Shown here: positions 25,917-35,674 of the stretch, in pieces
Layout of the letters: every line of letters starts with the position of its first letter
Numbering within the stretch: position 1 is the first letter of the stretch
Assembly: GCF_003151135.1 (NCBI RefSeq)
Contig: NZ_QEQK01000016.1
Location: 14,053 to 78,052, forward strand
DNA length: 64,000 nt
Direction of reading: 5' to 3'
Origin: Abyssibacter profundi
Lineage (GTDB): Bacteria > Pseudomonadota > Gammaproteobacteria > Nevskiales > OUC007
Position numbers and translations under genes: made by a program
The notes under the pieces: model-generated
Databases searched by the model: none
Told to the model about the DNA's origin: nothing
Seen by the model: the letters and a program-made list of their open reading frames with translations, nothing else

Positions 25917-27101
25917 ATGAGTGATGATCCGATTGTCATCAGTGGCGCTGCCCGCACCCCCATGGGCGGCATGATGGGCAGCCTCGCGGCGCTCACCGCC
26001 GCAGAACTGGGCGCGCTGGCCATCGGCCGCACCGTGGCCGCTGCCGGCATCGCCAACGATGCCGTCGACGAAGTGATCATGGGCAACGTCTTGGGTGCCG
26101 GCCAGGGTCAGGCGCCAGCACGTCAGGCTGCACGCGGCGCCGGCCTGGTTGACGCCACCAGCTGCCTGACCATCAACAAGATGTGCGGCTCGGGCATGAA
26201 AGCCGTGATGCTGGGCCACGATCTGCTCAAGGCCGGCTCCATCCGCACCGCCATCGTCGGTGGCATGGAGTCCATGACCAATGCCCCCTACCTCGTTCCC
26301 AAGGGACGCACGGGCTACCGCTTCGGCCACGCCGAGTTGCTGGACCACATGGCCCTGGACGGTCTGGAAGACGCTTACGAAAAGCGTACGCCCATGGGCG
26401 AGTTCGCCGAACGCACGGTCGAGCGCTATGGCTTCACGCGGGAAGACCAGGATGCCTTTGCCATCGAGTCCCTACGCCGCGCCAAACTGGCCAACGAAGA
26501 TGGGACGTTCGACGCCGAAGTCGTCCCGGCCACCATCAAGAGCCGCAAGGGCGACGTCACGGTCCAGCAGGACGACCAGCCCTTCAAGTCCAACCCGGAC
26601 AAAATTCCGGGGCTGCGCCCGGCCTTCCGTAAGGACGGCACCATCTCGGCGGCCACGGCCAGCTCGATTTCCGATGGCGCAGCTTCGATGCTGCTGAGCA
26701 AAGCGTCGACGGCGGAGTCCATGGGCCTTAAGCCGGTGGCCCGGATTGTCGGCCACGCCTCACACGCGCGCCTGCCCGCCGAGTTCACCATTGCCCCGGT
26801 CCACGCCATCCGCAGCCTGCTAGAACAGGTGCAGTGGAGCGTTGACGATGTCGATGTCTGGGAGGTCAACGAAGCCTTCGCCGTGGTGGCCATGGCGGCG
26901 ATGAAGGACATCGGCATTCCGCATGACAAGCTCAACATCCACGGTGGCGCCTGTGCGCTGGGCCATCCCATCGGCGCATCGGGTGCACGCATTCTCGTGA
27001 CCCTGCTCAACGCCATGGAGAAACGCGGCGCCAAGCGCGGTGTTGCCTCGCTGTGCATCGGCGGCGGCGAAGCCACGGCCGTGGCGATCGAACGACTGTA
27101 G
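25917..27101 (+). CDS. Acetyl-CoA C-acyltransferase (thiolase)
   Basis: 394 residues from ATG 25917, preceded by GAGAGGA. Catalytic cysteine is in TINKMCGSGMKAV, the second cysteine in SLCIGGGEATA, the histidine in NIHGGACALGHPIGASGAR and the NEAF loop in VNEAFAVVAMAA. Length and motifs are those of the tetrameric thiolase II/AtoB class. It condenses or cleaves 3-ketoacyl-CoA, fitting with the SDR upstream and the acyl-CoA dehydrogenase at 30.4 kb. Confidence 0.93.
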   Translation: MSDDPIVISGAARTPMGGMMGSLAALTAAELGALAIGRTVAAAGIANDAVDEVIMGNVLGAGQGQAPARQAARGAGLVDATSCLTINKMCGSGMKAVMLGHDLLKAGSIRTAIVGGMESMTNAPYLVPKGRTGYRFGHAELLDHMALDGLEDAYEKRTPMGEFAERTVERYGFTREDQDAFAIESLRRAKLANEDGTFDAEVVPATIKSRKGDVTVQQDDQPFKSNPDKIPGLRPAFRKDGTISAATASSISDGAASMLLSKASTAESMGLKPVARIVGHASHARLPAEFTIAPVHAIRSLLEQVQWSVDDVDVWEVNEAFAVVAMAAMKDIGIPHDKLNIHGGACALGHPIGASGARILVTLLNAMEKRGAKRGVASLCIGGGEATAVAIERL

Positions 27102-27114
27102 AGCAACGCGTATT

Positions 27115-27152
27115 AAAAAGCCCCGGTTGGCCAGCGGCCACCGGGGCTTTTT
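27115..27152. terminator. Bidirectional rho-independent terminator
   Basis: Perfect 13-bp stem AAAAAGCCCCGGT / ACCGGGGCTTTTT with a short loop, T-run on both strands, located 14 bases past the thiolase stop and about 100 bases from the end of the convergent serA. Confidence 0.92.
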
Positions 27153-27252
27153 CTTGCCCGCTTAGGCAGGAAAACGGCTAGGAAAGCACTGATTGATTCG
27201 CGCCGCCGAGTTGCTGCCTGCAAACCGGCAACACGAAACGCTCGGTGCGCCC

Positions 27253-28488
27253 CTAATAGAGCAAGCGCGTCTTCAAGGTGCCGGGCAGGGCGGCCAGTTG
27301 CTGGCGCATGGCGTTTGCGCCCTGGGCATCGGCATCGATGTCGATGACCACGTAGCCAATAGAGCCCCGCGTCTGCAGGAACTGGGCATCGATGTTCACA
27401 CGGCTGCCCGAGAAGACCTCGTTAACCGCAGACAGCATGCCGGGTCGGTTCTCGTGAATATGCAGCAGGCGGCGGCTGCCGGCGTGTTCGGGTAGCTGCA
27501 CCTCGGGGAAGTTGACGGCCGACAGGGTCGATCCGTTGTCTGAGTAGCGGATCAGCTTGCTGGCCACCTCGCCACCGATATTGACCTGCGCTTCCTGCGT
27601 GCTGCCACCGATGTGCGGCGTGAGCAGCGCGTTGTCCAGACCGACCAGCGGCGACTCGAAGGCCTCGCCATTGGCCTTGGGTTCCTTGGGAAAGACATCC
27701 ACGGCCGCACCGGCCAGGTGCCCGTCCTTCAGCGCTTCGGCCAGCGGTTCGATATCGACCACCGTGCCACGCGAGGCGTTGATCAGCATGGCGCCGCGGC
27801 GCATGGCGCGGATCTCCGTCACGCCAATCATCCGGCGCGTGGCCGGCGTGTCCGGCACATGCAGGGTCACCACATCGGATTGCGCCAGCAGGTCATCCAG
27901 AGTCGAAGCCGGCTGTGCATTGCCCAGCGCCAACTTGGGCTCCACATCGTGGAAGATCACCTGCATGCCCAGCGCTTCGGCCAGCACGCCGACCTGGGTG
28001 CCGATGTGGCCATAGCCGACGATGCCCAGCACCTTGCCGCGCACCTCGTAGCTGCCGGCAGCGGACTTCATCCACCCGCCGCGGTGACAGGCCATGTTCT
28101 TGGCCGGAATACCGCGCATCAGCATGATCGCCTCGGCCAGCACCAACTCGGCCACGCTGCGCGTATTCGAATACGGGGCATTGAAGACTGGAATCCCCTT
28201 CTTCTCTGCGGCTTCCAGGTCTACCTGGTTGGTGCCGATGCAGAAGCAGCCGACGGCCATCAACCGACGGGCGTGATCGAAGACTTCCTGGGTCAGCTGC
28301 GTGCGGGAGCGGATCCCGATGATGTGGGCGTCTGCAATCGCTTGCTTGAGATCATCCCCGGTGAGCGAACCGTCCCGATAGTCGATTTGCGTATACCCGG
28401 CGTTCTTAAGCGTCCGGACCGCGGAATCCGCCAGCCCTTCCAGCAGCAGAATCTTGATGTCTTCGCGGGGAAACGACGTCGCAGGCAT
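27253..28488 (-). CDS. serA: D-3-phosphoglycerate dehydrogenase
   Basis: 411 residues, matching E. coli SerA (410). ATG 28488 has AAGGAAG 8 bases before it. Motifs: substrate arginine region GIRSRTQL, Rossmann motif VGYGHIGTQVG, catalytic arginine in NASRGTVVD, glutamate in FPKEP and histidine in LLTPHIGGSTQEAQ. The C-terminal ACT domain (HIHENRPGMLSAVNEVFSGSRVNI) gives serine feedback inhibition. First step of serine biosynthesis. Confidence 0.97.
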   Translation of the reverse strand: MPATSFPREDIKILLLEGLADSAVRTLKNAGYTQIDYRDGSLTGDDLKQAIADAHIIGIRSRTQLTQEVFDHARRLMAVGCFCIGTNQVDLEAAEKKGIPVFNAPYSNTRSVAELVLAEAIMLMRGIPAKNMACHRGGWMKSAAGSYEVRGKVLGIVGYGHIGTQVGVLAEALGMQVIFHDVEPKLALGNAQPASTLDDLLAQSDVVTLHVPDTPATRRMIGVTEIRAMRRGAMLINASRGTVVDIEPLAEALKDGHLAGAAVDVFPKEPKANGEAFESPLVGLDNALLTPHIGGSTQEAQVNIGGEVASKLIRYSDNGSTLSAVNFPEVQLPEHAGSRRLLHIHENRPGMLSAVNEVFSGSRVNIDAQFLQTRGSIGYVVIDIDADAQGANAMRQQLAALPGTLKTRLLY

Positions 28489-28585
28489 TCCGGGGCTTCC
28501 TTGTGGCAATCGGGGCGCGGAGTTTGCCTGAAATCGCGGGTAAATCGAACTTCAGCCCCCCAGGACTTCCGCCCGAAGCCGAGTA

Positions 28586-28611
28586 AACCGGCCACGATCC
28601 GACGGCCGGTT
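28586..28611. other. Perfect hairpin in the serA/fasciclin intergenic region
   Basis: Eight-base stem AACCGGCC/GGCCGGTT with a 10-base loop about 100 bases upstream of serA and 87 bases upstream of the fasciclin gene. No T-run. It could be an operator or a structural element in a leader. Confidence 0.35.
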
Positions 28612-28697
28612 GCATCGACCCGGGTCTGAGGAGTCGAACTCCATAGAGTCGGCGTGTTGGCGTCGACGGTTCAACCCCAGACCTCAAAGGAGCAAGG

Positions 28698-29258
28698 ATG
28701 ACCCGACAAACACACAGTCGAATCGCCCGAAACGCTGGCGTGGCCCTGCTGGCCATGTCTTTGCCTGCAATGGCCGCCAAGACCACCGTCGTCGGTGGGG
28801 CGCAGATGTATCCGTCCAAGAACATCATTGCCAACGCCGTCAATTCGGAAGATCACGAAACTCTGGTCGCTGCGGTTAAGGCCGCCGGCCTGGTCGACAC
28901 CCTGCAGACCCAGGGCCCCTTCACCGTGTTCGCCCCAACCGATCAGGCCTTTGCAGCGCTGCCGGATGGCACGGTCGACACCTTGCTCGAGCCCGAGAAC
29001 AAGGAGCGCCTCACCGACGTGCTGACCTACCACGTCATCCCCGGCCGGCTTACAGCCGACCTGCTGGTCTCGCAGATTCGGATCAACGAGGGCCAGGTGC
29101 GCTACGCGACGCTGAGCGAAGACGTCCTGAGTTTCTCGCTCAGCGACGGCAGCCTGATGGTCGAGGATGAAGCCGGCAACACGGCCGCGGTCACGATTGC
29201 CGACGTCGCCCAGTCCAATGGTGTGATCCACGTCGTCGACACGGTGCTGCTGCCCTAG
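28698..29258 (+). CDS. Secreted fasciclin (FAS1) domain protein
   Basis: 186 residues, ribosome site AAAGGAG, signal peptide ending AMA. One FAS1 domain follows with the typical H1 (LVAAVKAAGLVDTLQTQGPFTVFAPTDQAF) and H2 (GVIHVVDTVLLP) signatures and YHVIPG. FAS1 proteins mediate adhesion or extracellular-matrix contacts; many free-living bacteria carry a single-domain secreted form like this. Confidence 0.93.
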   Translation: MTRQTHSRIARNAGVALLAMSLPAMAAKTTVVGGAQMYPSKNIIANAVNSEDHETLVAAVKAAGLVDTLQTQGPFTVFAPTDQAFAALPDGTVDTLLEPENKERLTDVLTYHVIPGRLTADLLVSQIRINEGQVRYATLSEDVLSFSLSDGSLMVEDEAGNTAAVTIADVAQSNGVIHVVDTVLLP

Positions 29259-29370
29259 GGAAGCACGGCGGCTCCGATCCGTGCCCGCCGGGATAGCACG
29301 GCCTATTCCGGCGGCGTTCGACCAAGCCGTAAACTCCAGCCATCCGAAATCTGCCAACGAGGTTTGATGC

Positions 29371-29850
29371 ATGGATGGCTATTTGCTCACCGCCACAGAC
29401 ATTGCGGCCATGGCCGGGACCGACAAGGTCCATTTCCTGAACGACAATGCGCGCCGGAACAACAAATCGCTGGGTGATGCCACCGGCCTGACCGGCTTGG
29501 GCGTTCATCTCATCGAGGTCCCTGCCGGCTGCGAATCCACTGAGTTCCACGTCCATAGCGACGAGGACGAGTGCACCTACGTGCTCGAGGGCCAGGGCGA
29601 GGTCGAGATCGGCGACACGCGCCACCCGATCGGCCCAGGAGACTTCATCGGTTACCGCGCCGGCGGGCTACCGCACAGCATGCATAACACCGGAACCACC
29701 CCCCTGCGCTGCCTGGTCATCGGCCAGCGCCTGGTCCATGACGTCGGCGACTACCCGCGCCTGGGCAAGCGCATCTACCGCCGCCAGGGGCATGCTCCGG
29801 ACCTCGTCGACACCCAGCAGATCAGCCATCCCGTCATGGGCGGAAAATAA
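29371..29850 (+). CDS. Cupin-domain protein
   Basis: 159 residues. Cupin motifs 1 and 2 are FHVHSDEDECTYVLEGQGEVEIGD (metal ligands HxH, E) and GDFIGYRAGGLPHSMHNTG (H). It binds a metal and probably a small carbonyl or sugar ligand; substrate unknown. It stands alone between the fasciclin gene and the convergent csaA-like gene. Confidence 0.85.
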   Translation: MDGYLLTATDIAAMAGTDKVHFLNDNARRNNKSLGDATGLTGLGVHLIEVPAGCESTEFHVHSDEDECTYVLEGQGEVEIGDTRHPIGPGDFIGYRAGGLPHSMHNTGTTPLRCLVIGQRLVHDVGDYPRLGKRIYRRQGHAPDLVDTQQISHPVMGGK

Positions 29851-29957
29851 CTGATGGCGGTTTGGGGCGGTGTGAATGAGACCGCCAATTGATGGGGAAC
29901 GCTCCAACGCTTACGCTCGAACATCGCCTGATCGAGGCCCGACCCACCCACGCGCGG

Positions 29958-30296
29958 CTACCCCAGCTTGGCCCCGTTGGCAACGGGCTGATCCGGCACG
30001 GCAAGGACCACGGCGCCATCATCGCGATAAAAACCGGTGATCAGACACTCCGAACGCATGGGGCCGATTTGCTTGGGAGGGAAGTTCACGACACCGACCA
30101 CCTGTTTGCCCACCAATGCATCGCAGTCGTAGAGATCGGTGATCTGTGCACTGGATTTGCGCACACCGATGTCGGTGCCGAAGTCGACCTGCAGCCGGTA
30201 GGCCGGTCGGCGCGCTTCGGGAAACGGCTCGGCGGCCACGATGGTGCCAACGCGGAGTTCCACGCGTTCGAAGTCGTCCCAGGTGATGCTGTCCAT
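29958..30296 (-). CDS. csaA: CsaA-like tRNA-binding-domain protein
   Basis: 112 residues, the full length of a CsaA/Trbp111-type OB-fold protein. Matches include DFERVELRVGTIVAAEPFPEARRPAYRLQVDFG, SSAQITDLYDC and VVGVVNFPPKQIGPMRSECLITGF. CsaA was described as an export-related chaperone with tRNA-binding fold. ATG 30296 is the natural start. The adjacent acyl-CoA dehydrogenase is divergent. Confidence 0.9.
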   Translation of the reverse strand: MDSITWDDFERVELRVGTIVAAEPFPEARRPAYRLQVDFGTDIGVRKSSAQITDLYDCDALVGKQVVGVVNFPPKQIGPMRSECLITGFYRDDGAVVLAVPDQPVANGAKLG

Positions 30297-30420
30297 GACC
30301 GAGATTCTGCCGCGCCACCCGCACGCAGGCCAGCAACCGGCCACAAACCCGGCGGGCCTGGTGGCCCCGGTCGCAGGGAGATGGCACCATCAGCGCCCGG
30401 AGACATAAACAGCCAAGTAC

Positions 30421-32226
30421 ATGACCAAGCCAATCAATCGCCGCGATCTGGATTTCCTGCTGTTCGAATACCTCAACGTCGGTGAGTTGAGCGGCCTGGA
30501 CCGCTACCGCGAACATGATCGCGCGACCTTTGATGCCGTGATCGATGCGGCCGAGCAATTGTCGGTTGACCAGTTCTTGTCCCACGCCGCCAAGCTCGAT
30601 GCCAATGAGCCGCACTTCGACGGTGAGCGCGTTCACCTGATTCCGGAAGTCCAGGCTGCCGTGGACGCCTATATCGAAGGCGGTTTCCTGGGCATGGCCT
30701 TTGACGCCGAGGATGGCGGCCTGCAACTGCCCTACACGGTGGCACAGGCCTGTGCCTCGCTGTTCTCCGCGGCCAACATCGGCACCGCCGGCTATGCGTT
30801 TCTGACCGCGGCCGCCGCCAACATGCTGCGCATTGTCGGCAGCGAAGAACAAAAGGCGCGCTACATGCGCCCGATGATCGAAGGCCGTTTTTTCGGCACG
30901 ATGTGCCTGTCCGAACCGCAGGCAGGCTCGTCACTGGGCGACATCAAGACCCGAGCCATCCCCCAACCCGACGGCAGCTACAAGCTGGTCGGCACCAAGA
31001 TGTGGATATCCGGCGGGGAGCACGATTTGTCGGAAAACATCATTCATATGGTGCTCGCCAAGATCGACGCACCGGACACGCCGCCCGGCACCAAGGGCAT
31101 CTCGCTGTTTGTCGTCCCCAAATTTCTGGTCAACGACGATGGCAGCCTGGGGGCGCGCAACGGCGTGCGGCTGGCCGGTCTTAACCACAAGATGGGTTAT
31201 CGAGGCACCGTGAACACGGTGCTGAACTTCGGCGAATCCGAAGACTGCATCGGGCATCTGGTGGGCACCCCGCACAAAGGCCTGGCCGGGATGTTCCATA
31301 TGATGAACGAGGCCCGGATCGGCGTGGGCATGGGCGCTGCCGTGCTGGGCTACGCCGGCTACCAGGTGGCGCTGGACTACGCCAAGAACCGGCCCCAGGG
31401 CCGGCCGGTCTCTGGCAAGGACCCGAACGCCAAGCCCGTCGCCATCATCGAGCATGCTGACGTGCGCCGTTTGCTGCTGGCACAAAAGGCCGCCGTCGAA
31501 GGCGCGTTCGGGCTGTGCCTTTACTGCGCCAAGCTCGTGGACATCGTGGATGCCAGCGACGACAGCGACGCCGTCGCCCACGCCCGCCTGCTGCTAGAGA
31601 TTCTGACGCCGATTGCCAAGTCCTGGCCCAGTGAGTTCTGCCTGGAGGCCAACAAGCACGCCATTCAGGTGCTGGGCGGCTATGGCTACACCCGAGACTA
31701 TCCGGTGGAGCGGCTGTACCGGGATAACCGGCTCAACCCCATCCATGAAGGCACCCACGGCATCCAAGGCCTGGATCTACTGGGCCGCAAGGTCATGATG
31801 CAAGATGGCGCGGCGCTTAAACTGCTGGTGGCCACGATCACCGAAACCATCAGCCGCACCGCAGGCACACCGGAACTGGCCGAGTTTTCCACCGAACTCA
31901 GCAGTGCTTTGACGGCCGCGGGCAGCACGACACAAACCCTGATCGGCGCCGCCATGAAGGGCGATACCGACCGCTTCCTGGCCAACGCCACGGTGTATCT
32001 GGACATGCTGGGCCACATCGTCATGGCCTGGCAGTGGCTGGAACAGGCGGCGGTGGCCGTCGCCGCACGGGCCGATGCCAGCGAGGCAGACAAGGATTTC
32101 TATGCCGGCAAACTCACCGCCTGCCAGTACTTCTTCCGATACGAGCTCCCCAAAATTCATACGCAGTGCGCCCTGCTGTCGCGTCTGGATGACACCACGC
32201 TGAATGCGCGGGCCGAAACCCTGTAG
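30421..32226 (+). CDS. Acyl-CoA dehydrogenase with C-terminal extension domain
   Basis: 601 residues, longer than the 380-residue classical enzyme. It has an N-terminal helical extension, the FAD-binding core (MCLSEPQAGSSLGDIKTRA, KMWISGGEHDL), the catalytic-glutamate region LNPIHEGTHGIQGLDLLGRKV and a 150-residue C-terminal helical domain typical of the FadE5/DUF-extended group. Oxidises acyl-CoA to enoyl-CoA using ETF. With the SDR and thiolase upstream it covers three steps of acyl-CoA degradation. Confidence 0.93.
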   Translation: MTKPINRRDLDFLLFEYLNVGELSGLDRYREHDRATFDAVIDAAEQLSVDQFLSHAAKLDANEPHFDGERVHLIPEVQAAVDAYIEGGFLGMAFDAEDGGLQLPYTVAQACASLFSAANIGTAGYAFLTAAAANMLRIVGSEEQKARYMRPMIEGRFFGTMCLSEPQAGSSLGDIKTRAIPQPDGSYKLVGTKMWISGGEHDLSENIIHMVLAKIDAPDTPPGTKGISLFVVPKFLVNDDGSLGARNGVRLAGLNHKMGYRGTVNTVLNFGESEDCIGHLVGTPHKGLAGMFHMMNEARIGVGMGAAVLGYAGYQVALDYAKNRPQGRPVSGKDPNAKPVAIIEHADVRRLLLAQKAAVEGAFGLCLYCAKLVDIVDASDDSDAVAHARLLLEILTPIAKSWPSEFCLEANKHAIQVLGGYGYTRDYPVERLYRDNRLNPIHEGTHGIQGLDLLGRKVMMQDGAALKLLVATITETISRTAGTPELAEFSTELSSALTAAGSTTQTLIGAAMKGDTDRFLANATVYLDMLGHIVMAWQWLEQAAVAVAARADASEADKDFYAGKLTACQYFFRYELPKIHTQCALLSRLDDTTLNARAETL

Positions 32227-32333
32227 CCTCAAGGGCGATCGGCGCCATGGAGGCCGATCACCCACCCGGAGTCGCCACTCCGGCATGAAACTTGTTGGCC
32301 CTGCGGCCACCGATCCAAGGAACCAGGAACCGC

Positions 32334-33578
32334 ATGCCATGCGCAATGCAGGGTGGCAACGGCGCAGAAGACGCCGGGACCGCCCGTCAAGTCACCCGCT
32401 TCGAAGGCTTCCGCCTGGAAAGTGCGTTTCAGCCCATTTTTAGCCACGCCCACCATCGCGCGGTGGGCCAGGAAGCACTGCTGCGGATTACCGATGCCAG
32501 CGGTCAACCCGTCGCCCCGCTGCATTTTCTCTGCCGCGACTGGCCCGAAGCCGATGCCATCGCCCTAAACGAGGTGGTGGCGCGGCTGCACGTCGCCAAC
32601 TTCTGCAGAGCCCGGCCGGGGCAGCAATGGCTGTTTCTGAACGTGGACCCGGTCGATGCCCGGCGCACGCGACTCGCCGCTCAAACCCTGGGCGAAACCC
32701 TGGCTGCCGCCAACCTTGACCCCGCGGATGTCGTCATCGAGATTGTCGAACAGGACATTCCCAATCCGGGCGATTTGCTGGACATCGTCGCGGCGTACCG
32801 TGAACTCGGCTGCCTGATCGCCATCGACGACTTCGGCACCGGGTTTTCCAACCTGTCGCGCATGATCAGGTTTAGACCCGACATCGTGAAGTTGGACCGC
32901 ACCTTCGTCACGGACAGCCGCAATGACGTACAGGCCGCGCGCTGCCTGCCGCTCATCGTCAACATGCTGCACGAGATTGGTTCGCTGGTGCTGGCCGAGG
33001 GCGTGGAAAACGAGGCCCATGCACTGGATGCCGTTCGCGCGGACGTGGATCTGATGCAGGGTTATTACTTCGCCCGGCCCAGCACAGAGCTCGCCAGCAC
33101 AGGGCTGGAGCACTTGCCCGCGGGCGGATTGCCGCAAGCCTACGACCAGCAGGTGCAGGATCACGAGTCCGCATTGCAACAGGCGCTCGATGCCTACACA
33201 CGGGCGTTCATGCAACTGCGCGCCGCCGTGGCCCGGGGTGTCAGTCTCGAGAACGCGGCCTCCGATTTGCTCAGCTTGCCCAGAATGGTCCGCCTGTACT
33301 GCCTGGACGATGCCGGGCGGCAGCGGGGTGCGAGTATTGATGGAGCCAATCGCCACGTCCTCAACCGCATGCCACACCGTCCCCTGCTCGATTCGGACGG
33401 TGCCAACTGGGCCCATCGCCCCTATTTCCGTCGCGCCCGCACCGACCCCGGCCATCTGCAGGTCACCCGCCCCTATCTGTCGCTAACCGGCTCGTATATG
33501 TGCGTGACGCTGTCACAGGTGACACGCATCGGACGCAGCGACTCGATTCTATGCTGCGACCTGGAGTACCCGCTGTAG
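32334..33578 (+). CDS. EAL-domain cyclic-di-GMP phosphodiesterase with YkuI-like C-terminal domain
   Basis: 414 residues. ATG 32334 follows AGGAAC. The EAL domain (residues about 25-265) has the catalytic set: QEALLR, LNVDP, EIVEQD, AIDDFGTGFSN, VKLDRTF, AEGVEN and MQGYYFARP, so it should hydrolyse c-di-GMP. The C-terminal 130 residues resemble the PAS/PDC-like domain of YkuI (VRLYCLDDAGRQRG, then the region HRPYFRRARTDPG and TGSYMCVTLSQV), probably sensing a ligand. No membrane segment, so cytosolic. Confidence 0.9.
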   Translation: MPCAMQGGNGAEDAGTARQVTRFEGFRLESAFQPIFSHAHHRAVGQEALLRITDASGQPVAPLHFLCRDWPEADAIALNEVVARLHVANFCRARPGQQWLFLNVDPVDARRTRLAAQTLGETLAAANLDPADVVIEIVEQDIPNPGDLLDIVAAYRELGCLIAIDDFGTGFSNLSRMIRFRPDIVKLDRTFVTDSRNDVQAARCLPLIVNMLHEIGSLVLAEGVENEAHALDAVRADVDLMQGYYFARPSTELASTGLEHLPAGGLPQAYDQQVQDHESALQQALDAYTRAFMQLRAAVARGVSLENAASDLLSLPRMVRLYCLDDAGRQRGASIDGANRHVLNRMPHRPLLDSDGANWAHRPYFRRARTDPGHLQVTRPYLSLTGSYMCVTLSQVTRIGRSDSILCCDLEYPL

Positions 33579-33750
33579 GCGCGACAAGCGGCCCGCTTGC
33601 CTGTAGACTCGCGCAGCTCGCTGCCTGTCCTCCGGTGACGGCGGCATGAACGTCGCTCTGCGACGGCGCCAGACCCGCAGCATCCAGCTGCCCTCATTCA
33701 TCAGCCTGAACCGGATCGCGCAGCTGCGCGAACAGGCTTCAGGAGATCAC

Positions 33751-35070
33751 ATGCATTTTTCCGAACTCGGGCTTCATGAAGCCCTGCTTAGCGCTGTTGC
33801 GCGTGAAGGTTATTCCACCCCGACCCCGATCCAGCAGCAGGCCATACCCGCCGTGCTCGCCGGCGGCGACCTCATGGCCGCCGCTCAAACGGGCACGGGC
33901 AAGACGGCGGCGTTCACGCTGCCCATCCTGCATCGCTTCGCCAATGAACCGAACCGTCGGGCCGGCGCGCCCCGCGTGCTGGTGCTCACCCCCACACGCG
34001 AACTGGCCGCCCAGGTCAGCGAGAGCGTCGAAACCTACGGGGCCGGCCTCAAGCTCAAGACGGCCGTGATCTTCGGCGGCGTCTCACCGCGGCCGCAGAT
34101 CAGTGCCATCCGCGCTGGCCTGGATCTCATGGTTGCCACACCCGGCCGCCTGCTGGACCACGTACGCGAAGGCCATCTGGATTTGTCCAAGATCGAGGTG
34201 TTCATCCTCGACGAGGCCGACCGCATGCTGGACATGGGGTTCATCCATGACATCAAGCGTGTGATCAAGTCGCTGCCGGCCCAGCGTCAGAACCTGCTGT
34301 TCTCAGCCACGTTCTCTAACGATATCCGCAAGCTCGCCAAGGGCCTGCTGAACAATCCCAAAGAGATCAACGTCGCGCCGAAGAACTCGACGGCCGAGAC
34401 CATCGAACAATCGATGGTGCCCGTCGAAAAGCGTCGCAAGCGGGCACTACTGTCCTGGCTGATCGGTTCCAACAACTGGCGCCAAGTGCTGGTCTTCACG
34501 CGGACCAAACACGGTGCCAACCGGCTGTGCAAACAGCTGGAAACCGACGGACTCACCGCCGCTGCCCTGCACGGCAATAAGAGTCAGAATGCACGGACCA
34601 AAGCCCTCAACGGCTTCAAGGACGGCAGCATCCGTGTATTGGTGGCCACGGACATCGCGGCCCGCGGCATCGATATCGATCAGCTGCCGCATGTAATCAA
34701 CTACGAGCTGCCCAACGTGGCCGAGGACTACGTGCACCGGATCGGGCGCACGGGTCGGGCTGGCGTTGAGGGCGAGGCCTTGTCCTTGGTCGATGGCGAG
34801 GAGGTCAAGCTGCTCAAGGGCATCGAGCGCCTGATCGGCCGCAAGATTCCGCAGCGCGACGTCGAGGGGTTTGACTTCAATGCCCCGCTGCCCGCCCAGG
34901 AACGCGATGAACGCGCGGCACGCCCGCCGCGCAAACCCGGTGGACAACCGTCGTCGCGCAACAGCCAGGCCAAACGACGCGGTGGCGGCGGTGAGCGCGC
35001 AGGCCAGCCGGGCAAGCCACGGCGCCGACGCCGCGCCTCGGGTGGCGGGGGCAATCGCCCGGCACGCTAA
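33751..35070 (+). CDS. rhlE: RhlE-type DEAD-box RNA helicase
   Basis: 439 residues from ATG 33751, preceded by AGGAG. Motifs in order: Q motif [11 protein letters not shown], Walker [36 protein letters not shown] and [10 protein letters not shown]. The C-terminus is a 75-residue basic, Arg/Gly/Pro-rich tail ([17 protein letters not shown]), as usual in RhlE. It remodels RNA during ribosome maturation and mRNA turnover. Confidence 0.93.
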   Translation: MHFSELGLHEALLSAVAREGYSTPTPIQQQAIPAVLAGGDLMAAAQTGTGKTAAFTLPILHRFANEPNRRAGAPRVLVLTPTRELAAQVSESVETYGAGLKLKTAVIFGGVSPRPQISAIRAGLDLMVATPGRLLDHVREGHLDLSKIEVFILDEADRMLDMGFIHDIKRVIKSLPAQRQNLLFSATFSNDIRKLAKGLLNNPKEINVAPKNSTAETIEQSMVPVEKRRKRALLSWLIGSNNWRQVLVFTRTKHGANRLCKQLETDGLTAAALHGNKSQNARTKALNGFKDGSIRVLVATDIAARGIDIDQLPHVINYELPNVAEDYVHRIGRTGRAGVEGEALSLVDGEEVKLLKGIERLIGRKIPQRDVEGFDFNAPLPAQERDERAARPPRKPGGQPSSRNSQAKRRGGGGERAGQPGKPRRRRRASGGGGNRPAR

Positions 35071-35075
35071 TCCCC

Positions 35076-35105
35076 CTCCGACGCGGACGATCCCCCGCGT
35101 CGGAG
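35076..35105 (+). terminator. Hairpin after the rhlE gene
   Basis: Eleven-base perfect stem CTCCGACGCGG (35076-35086) with CCGCGTCGGAG (35095-35105) starting 6 bases past the stop. It lacks a T-run, so it is a candidate terminator or 3' stabiliser. Confidence 0.5.
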
Positions 35106-35258
35106 CCTCCTGCACCGTGCGCGCATAGCCAAGCGTCAGCGAGGTGCTGCGCACCGCCCGATGGCGACCACTACATGGCCTTTACCGGCCGCATTGTTCA
35201 ATGGCTCTGAATCGGATATCGGAGCGCATTGTCCTGCTTCGCAGGTCACGACAGTGGA

Positions 35259-35654
35259 GTGGATCGCCAACCCCTACATCGCGGAGTGTGTGCCGTGGGA
35301 CTGTGTCTCATGGCGCTGCATGCGACACCCGTGCTGGGCAACGGCGCTGGCGCAGATCTGCGAATCATGCTGCAGCTGGCGCCGCGGCTGTTCGTCACCA
35401 AGCTGCACACTGAAGACACCTCAGATCACAGCGTGACGGCATCGATGTGCGTGGAGCAACGGGCCGGCGCGGACTACGCGCTGGCGGTGCTCGGTGACAC
35501 CGGCAAGCAGGCTACAATGCTGCCTGGGCCTGGGGGAGGCGCCTGCCAACGGGGACAAGCGGCAGCGCTGCGAATTGAACGCCACTCGGGTCTCTGGGGC
35601 GCACCATCCGATTCAGGCCACGCTGTCATCACGCTACTGGTGATCTCGCAGTAA
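35259..35654 (+). CDS. Putative fimbrial subunit, first gene of a chaperone-usher cluster
   Basis: About 131 residues. GTG 35259 is one choice of start; TTG 35229 and GTG 35286 are alternatives. A signal peptide (LCLMALHATPVLGNG) precedes a beta-rich secreted domain whose end (DSGHAVITLLVISQ) resembles the final strand of the pilins at 38.9-40.5 kb. It contains two cysteines (residues about 65 and 100) that could form the pilin disulfide. Position just before the chaperone gene supports a fimbrial role. Coding status rests mainly on signal peptide, composition and context. Confidence 0.6.
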   Translation: MDRQPLHRGVCAVGLCLMALHATPVLGNGAGADLRIMLQLAPRLFVTKLHTEDTSDHSVTASMCVEQRAGADYALAVLGDTGKQATMLPGPGGGACQRGQAAALRIERHSGLWGAPSDSGHAVITLLVISQ

Positions 35655-35674
35655 GTCATCGGTCGGCTGGTTGC

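Noticed and set aside
27613-28629. Plus-strand open frame of 338 codons
   Set aside because: Antisense of serA, no domain, no ribosome site.
28640-28690. tRNA-like GGTTCAACCCC near the fasciclin gene
   Set aside because: Only a T-loop-like fragment; no acceptor, D or anticodon stem can be drawn.
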